Shown here in pieces: positions 25,525 to 33,048 of a stretch of DNA of 40,948 nucleotides. The notes under the pieces are model-generated. The model was not told the DNA's origin, searched no databases, and saw nothing but the letters and a program-made list of their open reading frames with translations. A program made the translations under genes and the position numbers. Within the stretch, counting starts at the first letter, position 1; the number at the start of each line of letters is the position of its first letter. The stretch covers positions 1 to 40,948 of the forward strand of contig CAJUIM010000013.1 in NCBI GenBank assembly GCA_910586275.1, in the 5' to 3' direction. Source of the DNA: an uncultured Lachnospiraceae bacterium. Its GTDB lineage: Bacteria; Bacillota; Clostridia; Lachnospirales; Lachnospiraceae.

Positions 25525-25591
25525 GCAGAGTTTTTCATTTCTATTTGGGCCGCCAAGGGCGGCATGGAAATTAATATGGAGGATAATGGAT

Positions 25592-26143
25592 ATGGACGAG
25601 AGATTAAAAGTGTATGACGGGAAAATGAAGAAAGCATACGAATATCTGGAGGCGGATTTTATGACAATCCGCGCAGGGCGTGCAAACCCTCATGTGCTGG
25701 ACAAGATTAAGGTGGATTATTACGGAACGCCCACTCCGATTCAGCAGGTAGGGAATATTACCGTGCCGGAGGCGCGGATGATTCAGATTGCGCCTTGGGA
25801 GAAATCTCTGATAAAGAGCATTGAGAAAGCGATTCTGTCTTCCGATATAGGCATCACCCCTTCCAATGACGGGGCGGTTATCCGTCTGGTATTCCCGGAA
25901 CTGACGGAGGAGAGAAGGAAGAGCCTTGCCAAGGAGGTAAAGAAGAAGGGCGAGGACGGCAAAGTGGCTATCCGCAATATCAGAAGGGACGGGAACGAAG
26001 CGTTTAAGAAGCTGGCCAAGGAAGATGTCTCCGAAGATCAGATTAAGCAGCTGGGAGACGAACTGCAGAAGATAACCGATCAGTTCATCAAGGATATCGA
26101 TAAACTGGTAGAAGAAAAATCAAAAGAAATATTGACGGTATAA
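25592..26143 (+). CDS. frr: Ribosome recycling factor
   Basis: This 183-residue factor, with EF-G, splits post-termination ribosomes. Family signatures are AGRANPHVLDKIKVDYYGTP, RMIQIAPWEKSL, IGITPSNDGAVIRL and ERRKSLAKEVKKKGEDGKVAIRNIRRD. Full length. Two ATGs are in frame; 25592 is preferred because GGAGG (25578-25582) is 9 nt away, against 3 nt for 25586. It lies 67 bp after pyrH; that gap contains a small GCCGCC/GGCGGC hairpin that lacks a T-run and is unlikely to terminate. Confidence 0.96.
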   Translation: MDERLKVYDGKMKKAYEYLEADFMTIRAGRANPHVLDKIKVDYYGTPTPIQQVGNITVPEARMIQIAPWEKSLIKSIEKAILSSDIGITPSNDGAVIRLVFPELTEERRKSLAKEVKKKGEDGKVAIRNIRRDGNEAFKKLAKEDVSEDQIKQLGDELQKITDQFIKDIDKLVEEKSKEILTV

Positions 26144-26296
26144 AGCATAGAGCAGGGGCAAGGGGCCGTTCCGGCGGCCGTATTGTCCCTGTTGGCAGTA
26201 GAACGTGTTTGTGCGGCGCATATCCGGCAGAAAGCGTTTTTCAGACACATTCAGGAAAGGAATGCGGCAGGGACTGGCAGCCGCACGGGTGACAGG

Positions 26297-27016
26297 ATGC
26301 AGGGAGACAGGAAGATTCCGAACCATGTTGCGATTATTCTGGACGGTAATGGCAGGTGGGCAAAGAGCAAAGGGATGCCGAGGAATTATGGGCATGTGCA
26401 GGGGGCGAAAGCCGTGGAGATAATCTGTGAGGAAGCTTACCGGATGGGGATACAGTATCTGACGGTATATGCTTTTTCCACAGAGAATTGGAACCGTCCG
26501 CAGGATGAAGTGGATGCATTGATGAAATTGCTTCGTAATTATCTGAAAACCTGCCTGAAAACGGCAGAAAAAAACAGGATGTGCGTACGGATCCTTGGAG
26601 ACAAACGCAGGCTGGACAAGGATATCCGGCAGCGTATCGAGGAACTGGAGGAAGCGACGAAGAACAATGACGGACTCCATTTCCAGATAGCCTTGAATTA
26701 CGGGGGCAGAGATGAAATCGTCCGGGCGGCGCGGGAATTGGCACAGAGAGTGAAGGAAGGGAAAATGGAGGCTGGGCAGATTACGGAAGAGACGATAGGT
26801 TCCGTGCTGGATACCCGGGGGCTTCCGGAACCGGATTTGCTGATCCGGACTTGCAACGAACAGCGGATTTCCAATTTTCTGTTATGGCAGCTGGCTTATA
26901 CGGAGTTTTATTTTACTCCGGTGGCATGGCCGGATTTTACGAAAGAAGAATTGGAAAAGGCCATAGAAGCATATAATACAAGGGATAGGCGATATGGCAT
27001 GGTGGACGGAAAGTAA
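26297..27016 (+). CDS. uppS: Isoprenyl transferase (undecaprenyl diphosphate synthase)
   Basis: This 239-residue cis-prenyltransferase makes undecaprenyl diphosphate, the lipid carrier for cell-wall precursors. Motifs are HVAIILDGNGRWAKSKG (catalytic Asp16), GHVQGAKAVE, YAFSTENWNRP, NYGGRDEI, and PEPDLLIRTCNEQRISNFLLWQLAYTE with the end motif EFYFTPVAWPDF. The start ATG 26297 fits the family N-terminus; its ribosome site is weak (GGGTGA). The 153-bp gap after frr contains an inverted repeat (AGGGGCAA.../...TTGTCCCT with inner GGCCG/CGGCC, about 26154-26191) without a T-run, possibly an mRNA-processing hairpin. Confidence 0.95.
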   Translation: MQGDRKIPNHVAIILDGNGRWAKSKGMPRNYGHVQGAKAVEIICEEAYRMGIQYLTVYAFSTENWNRPQDEVDALMKLLRNYLKTCLKTAEKNRMCVRILGDKRRLDKDIRQRIEELEEATKNNDGLHFQIALNYGGRDEIVRAARELAQRVKEGKMEAGQITEETIGSVLDTRGLPEPDLLIRTCNEQRISNFLLWQLAYTEFYFTPVAWPDFTKEELEKAIEAYNTRDRRYGMVDGK

Positions 27017-27112
27017 GAAGAGTGACAAAGCCGCGCACCGGCAATGTGTTTTCCTGTAAAGCACGGGTTTACAGGGCACTGTCGGCAGGACGGCGGATTG
27101 GGAGGTGCGGGT

Positions 27113-27937
27113 ATGTTTTGGACTCGTTTGCTCAGCGGAGTTGTGCTTGTGCTGATTGCCCTTGTGACAATATCTGCAGGCGGATATTTATTGGCGGCCG
27201 TATGTTTATGTATTTCTTTGATTGCATACAGTGAATTGATGAAAGCCTGCGGCATCCACGGGAAAGACAGGGCGGTGAATGCGCTGGAAGGAACGGGATA
27301 TCTGGGGATTCTCTGTTACTATGGAATAGTTGTGTTTACCGGAAGCGATACGGCACAGCTGTTCGGCATATTGTTTGTGCTGATTGCCTTTATGTTTGTA
27401 TATGTGTTTACATTCCCCAGATTCCGGGCAGAGCAAGTGATGGGAAGCTTTTTCTGCTTTGCCTATGCGCCGGCAATGTTTGCATTTATCTATCAGACTA
27501 GGCAGCTGACGTATGGGATTTATCTTGTATGGATGATTTTCATCAGTTCTTGGATATGCGATACTTGCGCATATGCCACAGGAGTTTTGATCGGCAGGCA
27601 TAAAATGACGCCGAAACTGAGTCCTAAGAAGTCTATAGAGGGGGCAATAGGGGGCGTGGCAGGCTCCGCTTTGGCAGGGGGGCTGTATGCGCATTTTCTG
27701 GTGGAGAAAGTGGTGGCGGAGCAGGAGGTCACATGGATTTTTGTGCTGCTCAGCGCGGCAGGGGCCATGATTTCCCAAGTGGGCGATCTGGCGGCATCCG
27801 CTATTAAACGGAACCATGAAATTAAGGATTACGGGCATCTGATACCGGGGCACGGGGGCATTATGGATCGTTTTGACAGCGTGATATTCACGGCTCCCAT
27901 GATTTATGCCTTGGCGGTGCTGTTAATCGGGAAATAA
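27113..27937 (+). CDS. cdsA: Phosphatidate cytidylyltransferase (CDP-diglyceride synthase)
   Basis: This 274-residue inner-membrane enzyme makes CDP-diacylglycerol from phosphatidic acid and CTP. About seven to eight hydrophobic helices are visible, with the family signature SAIKRNHEIKDYGHLIPGHGGIMDRFDS near the C-terminus (about 224-251), which carries the metal-binding acidic residues. ATG 27113 is chosen because GGGAGGTG (27100-27107) lies just upstream; an earlier in-frame ATG (27044) would add a soluble, Cys-rich 23-residue stretch not seen in the family. It follows uppS by about 100 bp and is part of the same run. Confidence 0.95.
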   Translation: MFWTRLLSGVVLVLIALVTISAGGYLLAAVCLCISLIAYSELMKACGIHGKDRAVNALEGTGYLGILCYYGIVVFTGSDTAQLFGILFVLIAFMFVYVFTFPRFRAEQVMGSFFCFAYAPAMFAFIYQTRQLTYGIYLVWMIFISSWICDTCAYATGVLIGRHKMTPKLSPKKSIEGAIGGVAGSALAGGLYAHFLVEKVVAEQEVTWIFVLLSAAGAMISQVGDLAASAIKRNHEIKDYGHLIPGHGGIMDRFDSVIFTAPMIYALAVLLIGK

Positions 27938-27957
27938 ACGATGTTAGGATGTGTGGG

Positions 27958-29103
27958 ATGAAGAAGATAGCTATTCTGGGTTCGACAGGGTCGATAGGTA
28001 CTCAGACATTGGAAATTGTAAGGCAGAATGAGGATCTGCAGGTGGTTGCGCTGGCCGCAGGCAGCAATGTGGCGCGGATGGAAGAGCAGATCCGTGAATT
28101 CCGGCCGTGGGTGGCTGCTATGTGGAGCGAAGAAGCCTGCAAGGATTTAAAGGCAAGGGTGGCGGATACGGGGGTGCGTATCTGCTGCGGAATGGAAGGG
28201 CTGCTGGAAATTGCCGCCATGGAGGGCATGGAAGTATTGGTAACGGCCATTGTGGGAATGATTGGGATAAGGCCTACCATTGCGGCCATTGAAAACGGCA
28301 AGACAATTGCATTGGCAAACAAGGAGACTTTGGTGACGGCAGGGCATATTATCATGCCGCTGGCCGCAAAGCATAAAGTTTCCATTCTGCCTGTGGACAG
28401 CGAGCACAGCGCCATTTTCCAGTCCATGAACGGGGAACGGAAGGAACGCATTTCCAAACTTCTTCTGACGGCGTCCGGGGGGCCTTTCCGGGGCAGGGGA
28501 AAGGAGGAACTGAAAGATATGAGGGCAGAAGATGCACTGAAGCATCCGAATTGGGCTATGGGAAAGAAGATTACCATAGATTCCGCTACCATGGTGAATA
28601 AGGGGCTGGAGGTCATGGAGGCGAAATGGCTGTTCGGCATGGATCTGGATCGGATAGAAGTGGTGGTGCATCCTCAGAGCGTCATTCATTCTATGGTGGA
28701 GTATGCAGATGGGGCAGTGATGGCACAGCTTGGCGTGCCGGACATGAAACTGCCTATTGCCTATGCGCTGTTTTATCCGGACCGCAGGCCTATGGACGGG
28801 AAGAAGCTGGACTTTTTTACGCTGGGCCGTATGACGTTTGAAAAACCGGATTTGGAAACCTTTGCAGGACTGGGGCTGGCGTTTCAGGCTGCCAGGGCGG
28901 GAGGCAGCATGCCGACGGTGTATAATGCGGCAAACGAGATGGCGGTAGGATTGTTTTTGGAGAACAAAATAGGTTTTCTGCAGATTCCCGAACTGATTGC
29001 AGCCTGCATGGAGCAGCATAAAGTTATGGCGGATCCAAGCGTAGAGGAAATCCTTCAGGCGGAGCAGGAAGCATATGAATATATTAGGCGGGAGATTGAT
29101 TGA
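27958..29103 (+). CDS. dxr: 1-deoxy-D-xylulose 5-phosphate reductoisomerase
   Basis: This 381-residue NADPH-dependent enzyme of the MEP isoprenoid pathway makes MEP from DXP. It shows the nucleotide-binding ILGSTGSIGTQTL, NKETLVTAG, the metal/substrate segment PVDSEHSAIFQ, the flexible loop LLTASGGPFRG, HPNWAMGKKITIDSATMVNKGLEVMEA, and PQSVIHSMVEYADGAVMAQLG. The start is ATG 27958 or ATG 27949 (three more residues); AGGA lies upstream of the former. It is 20 bp after cdsA, and its stop overlaps the start of rseP. Together with ispG and uppS it groups isoprenoid genes with envelope lipid genes. Confidence 0.97.
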   Translation: MKKIAILGSTGSIGTQTLEIVRQNEDLQVVALAAGSNVARMEEQIREFRPWVAAMWSEEACKDLKARVADTGVRICCGMEGLLEIAAMEGMEVLVTAIVGMIGIRPTIAAIENGKTIALANKETLVTAGHIIMPLAAKHKVSILPVDSEHSAIFQSMNGERKERISKLLLTASGGPFRGRGKEELKDMRAEDALKHPNWAMGKKITIDSATMVNKGLEVMEAKWLFGMDLDRIEVVVHPQSVIHSMVEYADGAVMAQLGVPDMKLPIAYALFYPDRRPMDGKKLDFFTLGRMTFEKPDLETFAGLGLAFQAARAGGSMPTVYNAANEMAVGLFLENKIGFLQIPELIAACMEQHKVMADPSVEEILQAEQEAYEYIRREID

Positions 29104-30155
29104 CAGTGACGATTATTTTATTTATACTGATATTTGGATTAGTGGTTATATCTCATGAATTCGGGCATTTCCTGTTGGCGAAGAAGAATGGGATACGGGT
29201 AGTGGAATTTGCCGTAGGGATGGGACCCACCTTGTTTCACTTCAGGAAAGGGGAAACCGTGTACAGCCTGAAAGCTTTTCCCATTGGCGGAGCCTGTATG
29301 TTCGACGGGGAAGACGGGGTGATGTCCAAAGAGGGAGAACCGGATGAAGGCTCGTTTCTGTCGGCCAGCGTATGGGCGAGGATTTCCGCGGTGGTGGCCG
29401 GGCCGTTGTTCAATCTTATACTGGCGTATGTATTTTCTTTGATTGTGGTAGCATTTACCGGCTCCAATAGGCCGGTGATACAGTCGGTAGTCCCGGGCAG
29501 TGCGGCAGAGGCGGCCGGTCTGCAGAGCGGGGACCGGATTACGAAAATAAACGGGGAAAGAGTGCATCTCGGGCAGCAGGTCACGCTGATTTCATGGCTG
29601 AATAAAGGAGAGGACATGAAGGTAGAATATGTCCGCGGCGGGGAAAAAAGTCAGGTGACGGTAACGCCGCTCTATGACAGCGCGGCAGACCGTTATTATA
29701 TGGGCTTTATGGGAGTCAGTGAGTATTTTAAATGTAATGCGCTGGAAGTGTTTCAGTACGGTTTTTATGAGTTGGAATATTGGGTGGGAAGCACATTCAA
29801 AAGTCTGGGGATGCTTTTTACCGGCAGGGTAACGAAAGATGACGTGGCCGGGCCGGTGGGCATTGCGCAGCTGGTAGGCGAAACCTACGAGACGGAGAAG
29901 CAATACGGAGTGGGATATGTGATCTTGTCCATGATGAATATTACCATTCTTCTTTCCGTGAATCTTGGGATACTGAATCTGCTGCCGGTTCCTGCCTTGG
30001 ACGGCGGGCGGCTGGTATTTCTGGTGATAGAGGCAATCCGTGGGAAGCCGATTCCTCCCGAGAAGGAAGGGATGGTGCATCTGGCGGGAATGGCGGTACT
30101 TATGCTGCTGATGGTATTCGTACTGTTCAATGATATATCCCGTTTGTTTTCTTAG
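29100..30155 (+). CDS. rseP: RseP/RasP-type intramembrane zinc protease
   Basis: This 351-residue site-2 protease has the zinc motif HEFGH (about residues 19-23) in the first membrane helix, an FAVGMGP loop, a single PDZ domain (about 125-200: SVVPGSAAEAAGLQSGDRITKING), and the third-ligand motif NLLPVPALDGGRLV before the last helices. It cleaves anti-sigma factors and leftover signal peptides inside the membrane. The start is TTG 29100 with GGGAG upstream, overlapping the dxr stop, or GTG 29106. A terminator-like hairpin follows (30156-30200), closing the first half of the housekeeping run. Confidence 0.95.
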   Translation: MTVTIILFILIFGLVVISHEFGHFLLAKKNGIRVVEFAVGMGPTLFHFRKGETVYSLKAFPIGGACMFDGEDGVMSKEGEPDEGSFLSASVWARISAVVAGPLFNLILAYVFSLIVVAFTGSNRPVIQSVVPGSAAEAAGLQSGDRITKINGERVHLGQQVTLISWLNKGEDMKVEYVRGGEKSQVTVTPLYDSAADRYYMGFMGVSEYFKCNALEVFQYGFYELEYWVGSTFKSLGMLFTGRVTKDDVAGPVGIAQLVGETYETEKQYGVGYVILSMMNITILLSVNLGILNLLPVPALDGGRLVFLVIEAIRGKPIPPEKEGMVHLAGMAVLMLLMVFVLFNDISRLFS

Positions 30156-30200
30156 AAACTGAATGTTTTGTGCCTGTGCGGCAGTGGGGGTCAGTTTTTT
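30156..30200 (+). terminator. Probable terminator after rseP
   Basis: The outer stem AAACTGA/TCAGTTT with inner TGCC/GGCA is followed directly by T6. It starts just after the rseP stop. The inner part is imperfect, so strength is uncertain. Confidence 0.55.
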
Positions 30201-30291
30201 ATGCATTTACCAATGCCGCAGCCTGCGGCAGAATAAAATATGATTTGCACATTTTTAATGCAAATCATGCAAATACAAAGAAGCTGTTTTA

Positions 30292-30300
30292 TGTTAAAAT
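30292..30300 (+). promoter_or_regulatory. Extended -10 promoter of small RNA copy 2
   Basis: TGTTAAAAT gives an extended -10 (TG at 30292-30293, TAAAAT at 30295-30300). The -35 region is weak. The predicted start coincides with the first base of the small RNA hairpin. Confidence 0.5.
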
Positions 30301-30305
30301 ATTTT

Positions 30306-30379
30306 TGTGCTAGTCAATAGCACAATGTAAAATTCCCCTTTTACATGAAATAGGTATCTGCTTCGGCAGGTACCTTTTT
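30306..30379 (+). ncRNA. Candidate small RNA, copy 2 (UUCCCC hairpin)
   Basis: Three adjacent hairpins are predicted in about 74 nt. Stem 1 is TGTGCTA/TAGCACA with loop GTCAA (30306-30324). Stem 2 is ATGTAAAA/TTTTACAT with loop TTCCCC (30325-30346). Stem 3 is a terminator, AGGTATCTGC/GCAGGTACCT with a TTCG tetraloop and T5 (30352-30379). Stem 2 is identical over 22 bp to that of the candidate at 132-223 on the other strand; stems 1 and 3 differ in sequence but keep their order. No ORF is plausible. The CCCC loop could pair with GGGG-containing Shine-Dalgarno sequences. Confidence 0.65.
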
Positions 30380-30580
30380 CCGTTCTGCAATAATAATGTC
30401 CGGGGCATATTACCTGAAAATGGGTAGTCGTGTTTGTGTATTTTTCGGGCTTGTTTTTTCAGAAAAATTCTTTATAATAAAGTATATCAAATCTTTTTAT
30501 ATATGGTTACGGAATCTTGTAACCGGAATCCCACAGAAAGAACCGAAATAACGAATGCCGGAAGGCAAATTGTGAAAACC
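30380..30580. other. Intergenic leader region, no gene seen
   Basis: A candidate promoter TTGTTT (30451-30456), 16-bp spacer, TATAAT (30473-30478) points toward the PP2C-kinase pair. A small hairpin GGTTAC/GTAACC lies at 30505-30524. No believable ORF is seen. If this promoter is used, the transcript carries the palindrome at 30592-30727 in its leader. Confidence 0.5.
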
Positions 30581-30591
30581 GTGTTTTTAGG

Positions 30592-30727
30592 CACTGTCAT
30601 TCACTTAAACCACAGCCAGCGTCAGGAACGATGTTTTTATTCGGACACGCTTATGCCGGCGTTTTTTGAAGGTCCGAGTGAAAAACATCGTTCCTGACGC
30701 TGGCTGTGGCTTAAGTGAATGACAGTG
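30592..30727. mobile_element. Small palindromic element with 11-bp flanking direct repeats
   Basis: The 47-bp arms 30592-30638 and 30681-30727 are inverted copies with one mismatch. The 42-nt loop itself contains TCGGAC/GTCCGA. The 11-bp direct repeat GTGTTTTTAGG occurs at 30581-30591 and 30727-30737, which looks like a target-site duplication. A diverged second copy, cut by the window edge, is at 1-71. No ORF is present. It is unrelated in sequence to the MITE and to palindromes A-C. It lies directly upstream of the PP2C gene. Confidence 0.8.
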
Positions 30728-30774
30728 TGTTTTTAGGACAAGAAAAACAACGGTATATTGTGTAAGGAGGGCAA

Positions 30775-31500
30775 ATGCAGTTTATATCAGAGGTATATTG
30801 GGACAGGGGAGCCAGGGAAGTCAATGAAGATTCCCTTTCGCTCCAACAGGTCAGCATCCGCGGGAAAAAAGTGGTGTTTGCACTGGTATGCGACGGAATC
30901 GGCGGGCTGGAGCAGGGGGAGACAGCCAGCGGTTTTGTAGCGGAGCGGATGACGGAGTGGTTTTATACGGAAGGGCTTCGCATGCTGAGGAAGAAAAGAG
31001 GGATGGGGAAGATTAAGCGGGCAGGATTAAGGGCATTGTTCGGATGCAATGAGGTGATGGGAGCATATGGGGAACGCATCGGCAGTAAAATGGGGACCAC
31101 CGTGACTATGCTTTTAGCCGTTGGGAAGAAGTATCTGTTCTGGCATAGCGGGGACAGCCGGCTATATCGGGTGGAGCAGGGAATCCGCAGGGGGAAAATC
31201 CGGCAGCTGACAGAGGATCATGCGGTGAACGGGCATACGTTAGTGCGCTGCATCGGAAGTTTCCCTTGGAAAGAGCCGGATGCGGCGGGCGGAAGGCTGA
31301 AAAAAAATCAGGTTCTGCTGCTATGCACGGACGGATTCCGCAACAGGGTTCCGGAGGAAAAGATGGCGGAAGCGCTGCAGCCGTCTTTTCTGGCATCGCA
31401 GGAGCAGCTGGGAGCCAGACTGCGGGAATTGGCCAGACTGGGAAAAAGGCTGGGAGAGACGGACAATATTTCGGCGGTTGCGGTAAAATGCTTGCTATAA
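30775..31500 (+). CDS. PP2C-type Ser/Thr protein phosphatase
   Basis: This 241-residue soluble metal-dependent phosphatase shows the PPM-family motifs in order: REVNEDS, VCDGIGGLEQGETAS (metal-binding Asp-Gly), GTTVTMLL, FWHSGDSRLY, LLLCTDGFRN and ETDNISAVAV. Length matches stand-alone bacterial PP2C. AAGGAGGGC lies upstream of the ATG. It is 23 bp before a membrane Ser/Thr kinase and probably reverses that kinase's action. The pair interrupts the housekeeping order between rseP and ispG. Confidence 0.93.
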   Translation: MQFISEVYWDRGAREVNEDSLSLQQVSIRGKKVVFALVCDGIGGLEQGETASGFVAERMTEWFYTEGLRMLRKKRGMGKIKRAGLRALFGCNEVMGAYGERIGSKMGTTVTMLLAVGKKYLFWHSGDSRLYRVEQGIRRGKIRQLTEDHAVNGHTLVRCIGSFPWKEPDAAGGRLKKNQVLLLCTDGFRNRVPEEKMAEALQPSFLASQEQLGARLRELARLGKRLGETDNISAVAVKCLL

Positions 31501-31523
31501 AACGGAGAAGGAGGACATAGGAA

Positions 31524-32924
31524 ATGGACGGAATGCTGAGAGAAAAATATATTTTTTATGAGGAGATAGGGCGAGGAGGGAGCGGGAAAGTATTCAAGGC
31601 ATATGACAGGCATCTGCAATGTCTGGTGGCAGTCAAAAGGTTCCGGGCGGAGGATAGGATATCGGAAAAGGAACTGAGTATGCTGAAAGAACTGCGTCAT
31701 CCCGTATTTCCGGCTGTTTTGGATTTTATGGAGGACAGGGAATATAAATATTTGGTGATGGAATATATAGAGGGCAGGGATTTGGAGGATTATATCCGGG
31801 AAAATGCCGCCGTAGACCAGGAACAGGCAGTGGAGTGGGCTTTGGAACTGGCGGAGGTGCTGACGGAACTGCATGAAAGGAAGTGCCCGGTAGTTTACCG
31901 GGACATGAAGCCGGCCAACATTATGATAGACGAAAAGAATCATGTGCGTCTGGTAGATTTCGGTACGGCACTGCTGCGCTATCAGGAAGGGGACGAGGCC
32001 TGTGCGGGGGGAACATGGGGATATGCCGCGCCTGAGCAGTTTGTAAAAGGCGGGGGCAGCATGGTGGACGAAAGGAGCGATGTATACGGGCTGGGAACCA
32101 CTTTATTTCATATGCTGACAGGGTGCGATCCGTCCAAGCCGCCGTTCTTTATGCTGCCTGTCCGGTTTTATGACAGAAAGCTGTCGGCCGGACTGGAACG
32201 GATTATCCGGAAAGCGACAGAGCGGGAAAAAGAAAAACGTTATGCCTCGGTCCGCCGGATGAAACAGGATTTGGAAAATTACAGGCGGTCCGACCGCGTG
32301 AGGGCATATGCGGAGACAGGGATAAAGGCGGTGTACGGCATAGCCTTGGCCGGGCTGATGCTTCTGTTCTTATGGCTATGGGTTGGTCTGGAAGGGCAGG
32401 AGATTTACGGACAGAGGGTAACTGCCGCCGGTTCAGGGAGGAACCTTTGGAAAACTTTGGCGGAAAAGGAATTTCTGTTCATTGCGGCCTGTATTTTTAT
32501 GCTATGCTTCGGAAGAGAAGTAATAAGCCGCTTAAGGTGCAGAGGCTGCCGGGGAATCAGGCAGGAAAAGAATGTGCTGCTGACGGTGAAAAAAGGAAAA
32601 GGGCTTGCGGCGGCGCTTCTTATTGCCGTATGGGCAGCAGGCATTACGGCCGGAGAGAATGCATGGGCAATGGATGGGAGAGAACATATAGGAACGGGGA
32701 CAGAGGAGGAAAATACGTTGTTTGTCATCGTGCGCAACGGCCAAGGACAGAAGCTGCTGATCCGTTATGATGCGGAGTACAAGCTGTCCGAGACATTGAG
32801 GCTGGAACTTCCGCTGGAGGATTTTGAAGAGGGGGAGCATTATGAACTGCGGTTAGAGTGTGTCAATAGGGACAGCGGGGCGGCGCAGAGCCGGATACTG
32901 CTGTTTGCGCCGCAGGAACAGTAA
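31524..32924 (+). CDS. Membrane Ser/Thr protein kinase without PASTA domains
   Basis: This 466-residue protein has an N-terminal Hanks-type kinase domain (about 9-255): Gly loop GRGGSGKV, Lys38, catalytic loop VVYRDMKPANIM (Asp127, with Tyr in place of the His of HRD) and DFG (Asp145), then GTWGYAAPEQ. About three hydrophobic segments follow (near 267-290, 312-332 and 366-384). The C-terminal tail (about 390-466) looks like a small beta domain (NTLFVIVRNGQGQKLLIRYD). There are no PASTA repeats, so it is not a PrkC orthologue. AAGGAGG lies upstream. What the C-terminal domain senses is unknown. Confidence 0.92.
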   Translation: MDGMLREKYIFYEEIGRGGSGKVFKAYDRHLQCLVAVKRFRAEDRISEKELSMLKELRHPVFPAVLDFMEDREYKYLVMEYIEGRDLEDYIRENAAVDQEQAVEWALELAEVLTELHERKCPVVYRDMKPANIMIDEKNHVRLVDFGTALLRYQEGDEACAGGTWGYAAPEQFVKGGGSMVDERSDVYGLGTTLFHMLTGCDPSKPPFFMLPVRFYDRKLSAGLERIIRKATEREKEKRYASVRRMKQDLENYRRSDRVRAYAETGIKAVYGIALAGLMLLFLWLWVGLEGQEIYGQRVTAAGSGRNLWKTLAEKEFLFIAACIFMLCFGREVISRLRCRGCRGIRQEKNVLLTVKKGKGLAAALLIAVWAAGITAGENAWAMDGREHIGTGTEEENTLFVIVRNGQGQKLLIRYDAEYKLSETLRLELPLEDFEEGEHYELRLECVNRDSGAAQSRILLFAPQEQ

Positions 32925-32987
32925 AGGGGAGCAGGCATATGGACGCAGGCAGCTTTGGCGGTTTCCGTAAATTATGGACGAAAGGGG

Positions 32988-33017
32988 TTGAACATAACCG
33001 CTCATATAGGGTATCAT
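32988..33017 (+). promoter_or_regulatory. Candidate promoter of ispG
   Basis: TTGAAC (32988-32993), 18-bp spacer, TATCAT (33012-33017), 31 bp before the ispG start. It would let ispG-polC be expressed independently of the kinase pair. Confidence 0.45.
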
Positions 33018-33048
33018 AAGGTTATATATATGCAGGGAGGCGGTCAGG

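Noticed and set aside
25540..25570. Terminator between pyrH and frr
   Set aside because: The GCCGCC/GGCGGC hairpin is short and lacks a following T-run; the genes are likely co-transcribed.
31524..32924. Annotation as PrkC/Stk1
   Set aside because: There are no PASTA repeats, three hydrophobic segments are present instead of one, and the genomic neighbours differ from the usual rsgA-rpe context.
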